Shown piece after piece: positions 35,663 through 50,000 of a DNA stretch of 64,000 nt (the first letter of the stretch is position 1; every line of letters starts with the position of its first letter). The notes beneath the pieces were generated by a model that was not told the DNA's origin, did not search any database, and saw only the letters and a list, made by a program, of their open reading frames with translations. The position numbers and the translations under genes are program-made. This stretch comes from Pristionchus mayeri (lineage: Eukaryota > Nematoda > Chromadorea > Rhabditida > Neodiplogasteridae), in contig BTRK01000005.1 in NCBI GenBank assembly GCA_036245805.1, forward strand, positions 28,997,469 to 29,061,468, in the 5' to 3' direction.

Positions 35663-37629
35663 ATGTCACAGTATGTTTATCCGTCCTACAACGAACCCTC
35701 CCCAACCTACAGTACCCGTTATCACCACCACTCCTTACAGTTCAAAGCTGGCCGCCGGTTTGGAGAATGGACAATTGACAAGAAGTTGGACGAAGGAGGA
35801 TTCGGAAAAGTACCGTCCCCACGCATACCGTATCCGTGACATACCGTATCCGAATTGAGGTTTACTTGGTGAGAAGAAAGGATGGTCAGACTGCGGCGCT
35901 TAAGGCGGAGCCGAATGAGGTGGAGGGTGGCAGTGCCATCAAACTTGAGGTAGAGCACCCCTAACACCCCCCCCCCCCCCCATTTCCTCAATTGTAGAAG
36001 AACGTGCTGCGCGATCTGAACGACAAGGGCGAAGTGCCCCACATTCCGGTGGTTAGCAGACTCCGCCCCTTTCCCTCTCCAGTTTTCCGCCTTGTAGCTG
36101 TATCATGCAGCGAAACATCGGCAATTCTGCTACATGGTCATGACGCTGCTCGGGGACAACTTCAAGCTGCTCAGGGTGAGGAGGGAGTACTGTAAAGTAC
36201 TGTAGCCTATCGATTATCATTTCTGCAGAACCAACAGCCACAGAAGAATGGATACTCGACCTTCAATGTGAACACGTGGATTCGACTGGCTATCCAGTGT
36301 CTCTACGGTCTCAAAGTAGTCCACGACCACGGATTCATCCATCGGTTAGCATCTACCGTACCCCTACTCGAAATACCGTACTCCGTTGAGTGATATCAAG
36401 CCCAATAACTTCCTGATGGGCCATCCCTCCGATCCGGAACGATCAAGGATCGTATACCTCCTTGATTTCGGGCTCTCTCGGAGCTTCGCTTTCAAGGTGA
36501 GCTGGCTACATCTCACCAAGTCATCCATGCAACGCTCAAAACAAAAACAACAACAACACGATTCGTGGTTGCAGGGGCAGAATGGGAAGTGGATCTGCCG
36601 TCTGGCTCGTCCGACTGCCGAATTCCGCGGCACCGTCCGCTACTGCTCACCTAACGTTCACAACGAGGTCGAACAGGTACGATAGCACCGCCCCTCTCCC
36701 TACCGTAACCCTGCTACCGTACTCAGGGACGCCGAGACGACATCTGGAGCATGTTCTTCGTGCTGATTGAGATGCATTGCGGTCTGCCCTGGCAGGTCTT
36801 GACATTTCACAGATTACAGTAATCTACAGCACACTTGTAGACGGTCACTAGTAAGGAAAAAATCGAGTGGATCAAGTGCCAGATGAAGGACGAACATCTC
36901 ACTCAAAACTTCCCGCGTGAGTAACCCTACCACTAGTCTACCGTACTCCTCAGCTGGCCTATCATACTGTTTTATCCCTTCAGGAGAGTTACGTGGGGTG
37001 ATCCCAAGTCTCCGCAAGCTCGATTGCTATAATCGACCAGACTATTTGTCGATCTACCAGTCTATGCTGGCAGTGATGAAGAGGTGAGGAGGAAGAGGGG
37101 AATGAAGGGAGACTCGGCACTTCTTCGGTTTCTGGCTACCCCTCCCCCCAATTTCCCATTCCCGCCCATCATTGAGGGGTTGAGCGGCCGAAAATCAGAG
37201 AGGAATGCCTAGAAATGAGTGGGCTAGATGTGCGAAGGAGGGGGGGGGGGTGGCCAGAAACCGAAGAAGTGCCGGAGACTCACTCTTCCAGATACAAAGT
37301 CGCCGTCGATGATACCTTCGACTGGGAGAAGAAGCCAGGATTCAAGATCGTGAGAGCCCCCCCTCCTTCTATTCCCTTCCCCTCTATGACCTACCCACTG
37401 CAGCTGAAGCCATCCAAACCACCTGCTTGGTTCGACGCCTCTGCCTTTTTCAAGTCAGATCCTCTGGGAATAAACGCCCTGACTGAAGAGGTATGCTGTA
37501 GTCGAGTGTCTATGTACATAGAGTATTCTGCAGAATCGAGACCGAAGGGCGGGTGCCGACAACGGGAAGACTGTGGAGAACGAGGCTCCGACGAAGACAG
37601 AGGCGAAGGATACGACGAAGGAATGCTGA
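35663..37629 (+). CDS. TTBK/CK1-family protein kinase (nematode type)
   Basis: Twelve exons in phase (35663-35809, 35860-35949, 35998-36051, 36098-36175, 36229-36344, 36391-36496, 36575-36676, 36727-36795, 36841-36916, 36984-37083, 37292-37490, 37534-37629) give 410 aa. The start follows a GTATTCAG acceptor by 4 nt. Motifs: Gly loop EGGFGKV (44-50), ATP-binding Lys64 (TAALK), catalytic loop HRDIKPNN (Asp163), DFG at 187-189, FRGTVRYCSPNVH, and DDIWSMFFVLIEM. CK1-type features, HRDIKPNNFL and the absence of an APE motif, point to the tau-tubulin kinase/CK1 group that is greatly expanded in nematodes, often for sperm functions. A ~100-aa Pro/Lys-rich tail with FDWEKKPGFKI follows the domain. 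All catalytic residues are present, so it should be active. Confidence 0.9.
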
Positions 37630-38086
37630 ATGATGAAGAGCTGCTTCCCATCTTGAGAAGAACCTCCCCTCTCCCCCTCTCGTGTATCAATGACTAATCG
37701 ATAAAAACAGCATGGTGATCCCGTACTGACCACACTATTATCACATACCTTTCTCTGGTTGGGAGACTGCCTTAGACGGGGCGGAGATTGCCATTAAGGG
37801 AAGAGTAACTGAATATTTTTGGTTAACAATTCGATCTCCAGTATTTAACTTGACATCTTTTCTTTTTAGTAAGATTTCCGAATGTGGAAAAGACATAAAA
37901 ATCGATAATTGAATGAACAAAGATACACGACGTCGACCATCCAACGATATATTCCAGTAGCAGCAAACTTGGTAGTCATGGCAAGAATTTTATCGTACAA
38001 GCAAGAAAATGGCGTACAAATCACTCGTAATCATGTGATAAATCCAACAATCATTTGATCTATTCGATAAGCACTGATCTACCCAA
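37630..38086. other. Convergent intergenic stretch
   Basis: Lies between the kinase stop and the stop of the minus-strand large gene. It holds the two 3' UTRs; no coding signal is seen. Confidence 0.5.
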
Positions 38087-41000
38087 TCAATGGTCTACCG
38101 ACGCTTGAATATCCCGGAGTTCTGACGTCTTGTAGATCTTGTCAATGTCCTAGAATGAGTCGAGTGATCTTTGATCTCTCCCCTTCCCTTGTCCATTCCT
38201 ACCGTACTCACCGTCAGCTCACTAATCCAAATCTTGGAATTCATTTGTCTCTTTCTCTTCCTCATCGCACTCCTCTCTGCAGTCGCAGGCGGCCTCATCT
38301 TGTCCAGACCCGCCGCAGTGAACTTCTTCTCCAGCTATAAATCGATCGATAATCATCACGATCTACCGTATCCTTACCGTACCTGTTCGAATGAGTTCTC
38401 CTTGTCCCATCCCAGCAGCACGTCGATATCATGGGGTTCCCTCGTGTATCTTCTCCTCCTCATCGCCGATCTTCGTCGACGCTTCGCCTGATCAAATCAC
38501 GAACGTGTCCCACCGTACTCTCTCCCTCCGTCCTACCGTACCTTTGGCTCAGCCATGAGAGTGCTTGGATTGACCAGTTCCTGTGTCTTCCTCCTGGCAG
38601 CGTATCTCTTGTTGGCCGATCGATCGGAGGACGCCTGAGAGACGTCGTCAGCACGAGCAGCTGCTGCCTGAAAAGAGCATCCAGTCACTATTAGAAGAAC
38701 AGTTGACAGCCAAAGAACCGGACAGGTTCAGTCTTCATATTTTACAGCAATTGACATGAACTAATCATATTTGCACATGTGAAGATAACAAAAGCGCTCC
38801 TCCACTCACATTCCTAATCTTGGTAGCTGCAGCTCCGTCTCCCTTCGGTCCCTGCATCTCCTTGATCGTCTTCCCTTCTCGCAGCGCTTGCAGTCGCTCT
38901 TTCTGCAATCGATCGATATTTCCATCCACCGTACTCTGCTTGTTCTGGCTCCCTCCTACCGTACCTTTGCTTCTTCCTTGGCGTTTCTCAGTTCGATGAT
39001 GCTCTTCTTCCTCTTGGTGGCCACAATGGCCACTGCTTCGAACAGATCCGCGTTGTTGTCGTTCACCTAAGAGTTCAGAATCATCATGAGAAGAACCCAC
39101 CAGAAATAGTGAAATCAATGCATTTAGCTGATTCTTCCCATGTACGAGACTTCTGTGGAATTTTATTAATGATTTTGAAGGAACATCTTCCCTCACATAT
39201 TAGAAAAAATAAAAATGGAAAAATACTAGGGGTTGTAGTTCTCATTTTTCGCATTCAATGTGCAGTGGTCGCAACTTCAGTGCTTAAATACATAATAGTA
39301 TCATTTAAGCTCACTATATTTCACTCACTGGTACTTCTTTGCGATGTTTTCAGACCAATAAACCTAAATTACTGTGTGAAATTCGCAATTTCGAACTTTC
39401 GAAAAATACTCTTTTCGAAGCCTCGGATAAAGACGAATTTGAGCATTAAAAAGTTAAAAATTGTAAGCACGGGACGGACACCTCCTGTTGATTCCAATAG
39501 TATATACCACCGTAAACAAAAATAATGTCATGCGGTACCATCGAGACTTCTATTCTTCTCGATTTGTTCAGCCCAATATCGCTCCAACGAAGGGTCGTCA
39601 AGTGATTAAATTATTTTTTGATTAGATTATTGAGAATATCGATGCAGTTACATCATGGACATGTATTTGGTGATAGATGAGTCTGTAAAACTCTGAAATT
39701 TTCACATAATTAAATGTTTCTGGAAATGTAAAATTTCAAATTTCAAATTTTTACTATTTTAGAAAATTAGTAAATATGAAATTTCTTATAGTTATTCGGA
39801 CTCACCTATCACCAAATATATTTTACATGATGTAACTCGATATTCTCAATATCTAATCAAAAAATAATTTAATCACTTGACGACCCTTCGTTGGAGCGAT
39901 TTTGGGCTGAACAAATCGAGAAGTCTCGATGGTACCGCATGAAATTATTTTTGTTTACGGTGGTATATACTATTGGAATCAACAGGAGGTGTCCGTCCCG
40001 TGCTTACAATTTTTAAGTTTTTAATGCTCAAATTCGTCTTTATCCGAGGCTTCGAAAAGAGTATTTTTCGAAAGTTCGAAATTGCGAATTTCACACAGTA
40101 ATTTAGGTTTATTGGTCTGAAAACATCACAAAGAAGTTCCAGGAGTGAAATATAGTGAGCTTGAATGATACTATTATGTATTTAAGAACTGAAGTTGCGA
40201 CCACTGCACATTGAATGCGAAAAATGAGAACTACAACCCCTAGTATTTTGCCATTTTTATTTTTTTGTTATATGTGAGGGAAGATGTTCCTTCAAAATCA
40301 TTAATAAAATTCCACAGAAGTCTCGTACATTATGGGAAGAATATTTTTTTTTGTTGTTCGGAGAGCATATTTTTGGTCACAGAAAATGTATTTTTGATTT
40401 TCATGCTATGTCTCCAACATAAAAGTTTCTCAAAATAATTTTCTGCGTTTTTTCAGCCCTTTGCCATCTCTGTAGCTCATCTGGGAGCTGAGATACAGCA
40501 TTTCAAAGCCGGATAATTCCTAAATGTCGGCTCTGGGACAATTTGCATTGTTCTTTCAAAAACTCACGACAAGGGTAGTATGGCACCTTAGTTTGATCGA
40601 TTTTAAATGGGTTTGAAAAAAATTGTTTGCGAAGGCCCTAATTTTGCTTCATTGACTCGTGATACATGTGTTAATCAAAAATACTTCCCAACCCGCTCTC
40701 ACTCCCCGTAGCGTGAGCGTTGTGAAAGGCTCGTGAGGCCTCGCGCGATCCGAAAAAGATGGAACGGGGCGAAGCCCCATTCCAACTTTTTCGGATAGCC
40801 CGAGGTTTCACGAGCCTTTTACAACGTTTTAAGCAGGCTCTCAACAGTTACGTCCATTTTTTAACCTTAACACACAACCCCGCGTAACGTAGCGACCGAA
40901 GGTCGCTAGTTCATAATACAATCAATTCGGATTACACGTGGGGGTATTGGGGTGTCCGGAAAGTTCGTATAATTTTTTGTTTTTATTTTTTATTCAATGC

Positions 41001-44000
41001 TTTACAATTCTCAGTGACCAATGTATGCCCCCTTCTTTCTCACTACCTCCCTCCAGCGATTGGGGAGGGTCTCGATTCCTCTCTTCCAGAATGCGGGTTT
41101 CTTCGAGACCGCCCAGTTAACGAAAGCCCTCACAACTTCATCTCGATTCTTTAACTTCTTTCCTTTGCAGAAGTCAGAGAGAGAGCGGAAGCAGTGGTAG
41201 TCGCATGGGGAGAGATCCGGGGAATACGGCGGATGGGGAATCCTCTCGATCTTCAGCTCGTCCATTTTCTTCTGGGTCATCTTCGCTCGATGTGGGCGAG
41301 CATTGTCCATCATAAGAAGAATTTTTCCCTGGTTCAGGAGTCTGGGAGGGACTCTGATCGCGACATCTTCCAGTTGTTCAGAGAAGAGGTCGGCATTGAT
41401 GCTGGTGCCAGGGGCGAGGATCTCCCAGTAGATGGGACCGAGCACTGAGAAGAAGAAGCAGAGGAGTTCCTTCTTTCCGTGCTCTTCCTTCTTCGGGACG
41501 GGCGTGGGCTTCTCATCTGAATCCACCCATTGCAGTCTCCTCACAGGGTTATCGTACGTGATCCACTTCTCATCTGTAGCGATGATGGGATTGACCCATC
41601 GAAGATTGGATCTACGATGGAGTAATTCCCGACAGACTTGAACACGATTTTTTTTTCAGCTGTTCGGGGGAGAGGTCATGGGGAATCACTTGTGGGAGTT
41701 TCGGCTTCTTCCCAGATCGATGGAGGATATCGGACACCGTTGATCTGGGAGAACCAGTATCCTTCTTCAACTCACGCACACTGGCCATGGGCTTGCGCTT
41801 CAGCGTGCGGAGAACGAGAGGCTGATCGAGGGAGGGAGGGCGTCCAGAGCGGGGTTGATCATCGAGACCAAACTCCCCTTTCTTGAAGCGGGAGAACCAC
41901 TTATAGCAGAAGGGTATGGAGGGGGCGTCAGCTCCTTCCGACTGGGCCAGGGCAGAGTGGGCCTCCATCACGGATCGGCCAAGACGGTAGTAATGAAGTA
42001 AAACTGCTCGGAGGTAGAGATGGGAGTCCATCACAAGAATCAATGTAGCAACTAGGAGACTGATTAAATCCTCTCACTACTCAACGTCAGAATGATGCAA
42101 TACATTGTTGACAAACAGATTGCGCAATCACTGCATTTGATCGCGAACTGACTTTTTTCCGAAGCATTATACGAACTTTCCGGACACCCCAATATAACCA
42201 ATGGCAACATTCGTCTTCAATAACAATGCCAATTCCTTTCTGACACTTCCTCTTCTCCTTCCTCACCTCAATCTTCGCATCGGGCATCTTCATCGGTCCA
42301 GACTGCATCGTCACGGGCTGCTGCAATCGACGCCATCTACAGACTTCTCACTCTCTCCTTTCCTCTCTCGCCCATAATGTGAGAGGGATACAACTTCTCT
42401 CCCCATAAATCAAGGAATGGATCAGTCCCTTTTGAATCTATTCCTGTGCTAAGTAAGCACAGGAATAGATTCAAAAGGGACCGTAGCACTGCTAACTCAA
42501 TTGTCAGTTCCATCTAAATTAAGAAGCAGTGCATCAGTGCAGGTACGTTTCCCATCTTCACCCACCGTATTCATCATCTTCCTGAGTGGTTTGGGCGTGG
42601 CCTTCTTCTCTTCCTCTTTCTTCGCCACTCCTGGAGCAGGTGGAGGCTTAGGCGGTTCGGGAATCTTGCCTGCTGCAGCTGCAGTAGGGGCTACGGGGGC
42701 TGCTGCTCCTGGCTTGGCTGCTGTACCTGCAGTTGGGAGAACATCACCAATGTTCCTTTTCGACTTTTAACACATTCTTCTAGGTATTCACTGCGTATTT
42801 AAAATCGGAGTGATATAAAAATACTGTTCTAAACATGTACATGCAGAATAAAAATAACAACAACGAGCCAGGACTCACCTCCGGCTGCGGCAGGCTTCGC
42901 CCCCGCTGCAGCTGCAGCTGCCGCAGCATTGGCAGGAGGAACGGGCGTTGGGCTCTTATCCCTGTTGATCTTCCGCACCGTTCTCTTCGGCTCGGCGGGT
43001 GCCGGTTTCAGCTGCAGCATTACTTTATCATTCACTATTTGCCGATGCATTTTAGCCACACTCAAACATATTGTTCCCGACAATGCACTGTATTTACCTT
43101 TCAGAGACCTACTTTTAATACCATTTATGAGATAAAAATTATATCGACATTCTTAAAACTCTAGAGAATTCCCTTTATAATCAAGGAATATTCGACCTAC
43201 CTCATCCTTCTTCTTCTCCTCTGGCTGCGGTGTCCTTCCCCTTCTCTTCCCTTCTTCGATCTTCATGAGATCCTTCTCTGTCTCTGCATCTCTCGCCTTC
43301 TTCCATCTCTCTTTCTCCTCATCCGCTTTCCTTAAAGAGTTCACATTTAACAATTATATTTTGCAAATATATTTCTCTTGTTGTCCTCACCCGAAGACTC
43401 CACTCGTTTTGTTGAGTAGACTCTTGTGCTTATCCTCCAACTCCTTCAACTTGGCCTCCTCCGTCTGCGAGAGAATTCCTTTGTTCAGTTCCTGCAGAGA
43501 TCAAAGATCAAGTCCCCGAACAAACGAGATGGAGATCAAAGATCAACTTCTTACCATCATCTGAGTCTGAAGTTGACTCGTACCAGTCTTCATCTTGCTG
43601 CGAAGTTCGGCCACCTGCAAGATGAATATTTGAAAATAGTGCAGAAGATGAAAATAATCGATCGGTCATATTACTTCTCACAACTATCATGAAAAAAATC
43701 ATCGACCATCTATTCTTCTCTTCTCGTGATTCTACTCTAGTTCGTGTTAGTGTGCTCTATCGTCTACACAACGCTTCATGAAATAATTTTCTCTCGTACC
43801 ACTTGCACTCACTTGCTTATCGAAGTCATCGTTGATAACTGGCTTCACGATCTCGTATTTCTTCCTCGGTCTCTCCTCGTCCTTCTGAGTGAGTCGAGAC
43901 GAACGCTTATATCTACAATTATTCGAGGATTATTTTTTTAAAATGAAGTATTAGTTACTTGCTGAAATCATTTCACCAGTGTAATCTCTCTGCTCAGTGG

Positions 44001-47000
44001 CATCAAACATCATTTACACACTATGCACTACCATAATTTAAAAGTTTATAATAGAGTTTATAATAAAAGCCATACGAGTACTCCTCCTTCTCCTTTGGTT
44101 CCTCCTTGAATTTGTCTGCGAGAGAACTGACTGTTCCCAATCGACGTGCTTTCGTCTGCGCCGCCTCCTTCAATCGGATTGCATCATCACTACGAAATTA
44201 AACTTTCATTTCCTTGATGTTCGAATTTTTCAAGTACGTTCCAACGCAGTATTAAACAAATCAACGGTTCGTTTTTTTATGAACTTCGCGAATAACGAAT
44301 CTCCCTCTTCCCTAATGACTCGCTTCCCTCACCTTCTCCTCCTTCTCCTTCTTCTTCGCATCTTCTGCACTCATGTTGAGGGCCGACTTCCTCACTGCCG
44401 ATTTGTCCTCTGGCTCAGGCTTCTTCACTGCATCTGCAGCAGCTGCTGCCTTGGCTGCAACAGGGGCTGCTGCGGTCTTGGCTGCGACGGGGGTTACGGC
44501 TGGCTTAGCCGCAGCTGCAGCAGTCGGAGGCTTCCCTGCATCTTTCTTCGGTTCTTCCACTGGCTTCGGTTTCCTGAATAATCCCAGCTTTATTATATTT
44601 TCAAGGAAGATCAAAGATCGCTCACTCTGCAATCTTGGTTTCCACTTGTTTCACGTCGGCTTTCGCCAATTTCGGTGGTTGGATAACGGATTTCTTGGCG
44701 AAATCAGTCGCCGTCTTTTTGTCTGCTGCGAATCTACCAGCCTCCTCTGCCTTCACCTGTAAAATATCGTAAGCATTCAGTCTACAGTAATCATACCTTA
44801 CCGAATCCACAAAGAAATCAACATCTACAGTAACCTCAGCACTGTAAACTACAGTCAGAGTGACCTGGTGAATGGCATGTTTCAGTTTCTCTAGTAGTGC
44901 GGAGAGACTAAGCATGGCTAGGCAGGAAACTGGCACATGAGCTCGCATTTTGCCTTGTGTGAAATCCAATCGTCAGAACAAGAAGTATGTGAAAGTGATC
45001 CCTCTCGCGAACAGAACAACTGGCGGGAACTATAGTGGTGAGAGAAGTATCATAACAGGGTTTCTAAAGAACGATTCATTCCTAAAAGAGGTTAAACAAA
45101 AGCCATTTTGCACTTTCGATTTTCACTGTCGCTGTTAGAACCGTGCATGGAGATGTGTCATATCGTCGAATTACTTCGAAAAAATCAGAATAACATTATG
45201 GTTAACCTTCTCCTCCTGTGGCTTGACATACGTGGGAACGACGTGGATGTCTTTCTTGCGCTGCAACGAATCGATAATCATCTATTGATTCACCTTCGCC
45301 ATAAAATGTTCTACTTGTGGAGAGTATTCAACCGTGTTCATCTACCGTACTCCCCCTACAATATCCACCAGTACTCACTGCGATGGGGCTGCTCTGTACC
45401 ATGCGTGCACTGCTCGGTTCGACGGAGGGTTCCCTCAGTTCAGCCACCTCTTCTCCCTTGACACTCTCCTCACAAGGGGCCACCGATTGAGCCACCACCG
45501 AAATGTCCGGCTGAAAGGCACATATTAGACATTTCACCCACTCATGATATTTCACCAAGCATTATAAAATTTCTGAAGAATTATACTTGCTGGAATCTCA
45601 ATCTACAAGTTTGTTTTATTGACAATATTAATCATCGATCAATAGTTCAAGAGTACTCTAACCAGAAAGATCATAAATGCAATCCCTCTCTCACCTCCCT
45701 CTGGCATATCCATCCTAATAAACTCTACACACATCTTCATAATCTCCTTCTGGCATCGCAACCCTTTCTCTTATTCCCTCTCATTGTCCACCAGAGGGGG
45801 TACCATCATAATAAACTAATGAGCTTTATTGGTCGGTGGCTTCCGATGTAATAGCAACCATAAATCGAAGATGGAAGCACCCTTTATAAGCCATCAGAAA
45901 GGTTCATTCACACCTCAGTATTCGTACTGTCCTCTCACTCTAGTAACCAAAGTCGCCTCTTCTCTATAATGGCTTCTGCCAACATCACCCAACTGCTCAA
46001 CAAGTATCTGGCCAAGCTGAGTGATCCCTCCAAGGTATGTTTCACTTCATCTTGGAAAAAAGACTAAACTGGCATATTCAGACCGAAAAATATCTCAACA
46101 AGATTTCTCGAATGGAACTCTCCATGGACTCACTCTATCAGACCGATGCTGACTTGGTAGGTCATTTCATCCCCCACAACCATCCATTCATTGATTTTCA
46201 GACAGTGAAGAAACTGATCGACCATCCCACTTTCGGATCCCTCGCTGCTGAGATAACGAGCAAATGGGCAGAACAATCCTACGATACTACTTCTCCCTCT
46301 TCGACCAACTCATCTGCTGACGAGTAAGTTGCAATGTCTTTAAGTTAAGACTTTAACGCTAGAATAACAACATCGCCTCTAAAAGTAGATTAACAACCAG
46401 TCATCCATTTAGATCCTCCACTTCAATTGGCTCTGGATCTTCTCGCAAAAGATACATAATGATGACTGATCGAGCAGCCAAGAAAATCAAAGTGGATTCG
46501 GATTATGAGGATACTGATGATGAGGAGGGAAGGAAATACGATGAGAGAATCGATGCAGCGATCAAGAAGAATATTGAGAAGATGGCAAAAGGAGAAGGTA
46601 CACTTATTTTCGCTCTGCCTATCGCCCACAATAATAAGCTTTAAAAACTGATTTTCAGTTATCTGCGACCCTCAAACCTCGACTTCAACTTCCCTGTCTA
46701 AAATAGAGAAGAAAATCAAGAAACGCGCCCCTATGATGGAAATGTGCAAGAGAAAAATGGGAATGAAGTAAACATAATACATAAGAGAGACTGTCTGAGT
46801 GGGTGAACATTTTTGTGCAGACGCTTGGCACTAGCGAAAAATCAAATTCCTCCATAATTGGCATACATGTAGTACTCAGTGAGTATACCTCAAGTGTGGC
46901 TTATTTAGTGTTCTAAATGAAGTATAGAGAAATACGCTGCACCTTTGTCCGAAAACGTCAATTTTCGAAATTTGTCATTTCGCTATCGATCAGAACGAGT

Positions 47001-50000
47001 TATATCTCTAAAAATGCGCAATATTCAAGAGATCGAACCTACCAAATTTTATACGATATCGATAAAAGTACTTGTGGAGAAAAGAAAAATTCGAAATATA
47101 TTACCTTTGTTCAATTTTAGCTCGTTCAGATGGGTGGAGTTGGACCATTTTTATTATTTGCATTTGTAGCTCCGGATACTAACTATTAAAAAATTTAAAT
47201 TAAAATCAAAAAATAATGTTGGGAGAAATCGGCTAACAACGGCCAGCAACTTTAAATAAAGCCAGTTTGTGATAAGGACCTGGCCTACCGTAACACAAAA
47301 CATAAATGGAGGACAGGTGTTCTAGAGACACTCTACACGGAGTACTCGATGAGTGAAATTCGCCTGACTCAACAGATGTATGATGCGCATCCGCGCGCGC
47401 GAGAGCAGTGATGTTGAATACTATCAATAGATTACGGTAGTTATTTAACATTAGCGCGCTGGCGAGCGCGGATTCGCATCGTAATTCGGCTGATGCAGGT
47501 GAATTTCACTCATCGAGTACTCCGTGTAGAGTGACTCTAGAACACCTGACCTAAATTTATGTTTTGTGTTACGGTAGGCCAGGTCCTTATCACAAACTGG
47601 CTTTATTTAAAGTTGCTGGCCGTTGTTAGCCGATTTCTCCCAACATTATTTTTTGATTTTAATTTAATTTTTTTAATAGTTAGTTAGTATCCAGAGCTAC
47701 AAATGCAAATAATAAAAATGGTCCAACTCTACCCATCTGAACGAGCTAAAATTGAACAAAGGTAAAATATTTCGAATTTTTCGTTTTTCCACAAGCACTT
47801 TTATCAAAATCGTATGAAATTTGGTATGTTCGATCTCTTGAATATTGCGCATTTTTAGAGATATAACTCGTTCTGATCGATAGCGAAATGACAAATTTCG
47901 AAAATTGACGTTTTCGGACAAGCCACACTTGAGGTATACTCACTGAGTACTACATGTATGCCAATTATGGAGGAATTTGATTTTTCGCTAGTTCCAAGCA
48001 TATTTTCATTCACTCAGATAGTCTCTCATAATGCATATTTTATAATTGTTCGCCTACAAATTGTATTGTTTTTATAATCCACATGTGAAGTATCGATGGA
48101 TAAATTATCACTCTCTCAAATGTATTCACAAAGCACATTCATTTCCACTCACCCTCTCACTCTGCCCATCCTTCAGAATCCTCTTCGTCGTTGCCTTCGA
48201 GAGTGAGAGAGTCGCCGAGGCTCCCATCTCTCCATCAACCTCAATTCAAACTATCTCAAGCAGTCATTTTCACACATTTAAAGTCTTCATCTGAATATTG
48301 AGCAATCGATCGAAAATGCAACACAGAAAAAATACGAAAATCATTAGTAATTTTGAGAGATGGAGTAGGAAAAATCGATAACTGATACAACTACCGTACC
48401 TCCTCATATTCCACCATATCCACAGAGACGTCGGCCTCGACCGGCTTGAAGCGAGGTGCAGGAGACTGTAAAGAATCGATTCGCTAAAGTTACAGCAAAT
48501 CGCATCGCCGATGATAACTGCACTCACGGAGTCTCTGGGTGGTTCACTCCATCTGCTAACATCATCTTCATCCTCATACTCTTCTTCCTCTTCTTCATAC
48601 TCACTACCGTACTCCTGAAGAATTTAGAGGTTACGGTATCGAAGAACAGAAGGATGGTACCTCTTCATCCTCATACTCGTCCTCGTCTTCATCTTCGTAC
48701 CACGACTCGTCAGAGTACTGCAAGACAAGGTATCTCTTTCTTTCACAGAAAGGAACACGTCTGTACCTCTTCGCTCTCGTAGAATTCGCTGTCAGTCTCG
48801 TCGTCTCCTCTGAGTGCAGCCTTCTGGCAGAGAGTGAGAGTGCATCCCACTGCCACGGAATCGTGGTAGTGCTCCCCGTCGAATGACTGCAACATCACCA
48901 ACGTTATTCTACTTATTTATTTATTTAAAAAAACACTCTAGTAAGAATTTTCCGAATTGAAAGATCACTTGCAACGTAAAGCTTGCACCTGCCTTCGAAA
49001 ATATTTTTAACGAAATAATCAAATTTCAATGGAAGGTCACCTCATCTGAGGAGAATTCAGCAGGAGAGAGGTACACTCCCATGGCCGATGAACCGGGGCG
49101 ATACTGAAGAAATATTTTGATTCAGCTTCATCTCTGGGCATCATTAGTCGTAATGATACCACTATTGCACATCTTACGGAAACCTGAATCTTTCACGCAC
49201 CAACCGATCGTAAATGTGTAATTTGTGCATGAATTTAGATATTGGACTGACGTCATCATCGTCATCTTCTCTGGCGGAATCCCAGCATTCCTCCTGCCCA
49301 TCGAATGTGACTGAGGCAGTGAATATGGGAGGGGGAGGGGCGGGCAGAGCTGCCCCCGCACCCACTCTACCACGAGACTCACGACGACCACTGAGGGAAA
49401 GGATGAACTCTTCGACACTCTCTAGATGTTTCTCATCAGCGAGAGCGTGCTTTAGAGGTGGAAAAATTTAGTTCAAAAAATTTCCCTACAATTGAGATAT
49501 GATGTATACATTTGGGCATAAAAAAATAATTTTTCTTAACGTTAAAAATAAAAAAAACAGTGAATTATTGTTTATCTCGAAGAGCCATAGATCAAATATC
49601 ATTTCTGACCTGCCGGGAGCAGCGAGGAAGACACTCATGTCAATGTCCGAATCGAAGTCGGATCCGAAGGGAGACTTAGAGGCACGACCACCCTCCAGGA
49701 TACCCAGATGCACTGGAAGATGAGAATACTCGAAATAGCTACTACCACTCGTTAGAATATACTAATGAGGCGTTCTACCCTTTCATAATGGTTTTATAGG
49801 TTTATAAAAACTCATGGCACAGGAAATAATGTTGTTGTCAAAGACGCAACTTCTATCTAACTACAATGTAGCATAAAAATTATTTTTAACACAAATACTG
49901 TAGCCTTATGAGTGGTGCCACCGTATCTCTCTATCACTCCGTATTCCTCACCTCTCGGTTGCTCGATGCGGAACGTCTCGCTCACGCAGAACTCGGTGTC

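Larger units (their letters stand above)
45750..48245. repeat. Segmental duplication, parental copy
   Basis: Homologous to 34206-35360, with the foldback element 46784-48028 inserted. It is taken as the parent because the minus-strand exon at its right end is part of an otherwise complete exon series here, while it is an orphan in the other copy. Confidence 0.8.

Noticed and set aside
39109..39525. 138-codon plus-strand frame
   Set aside because: Falls on one arm of the 39.1-kb palindrome and is AT-rich; no motif.
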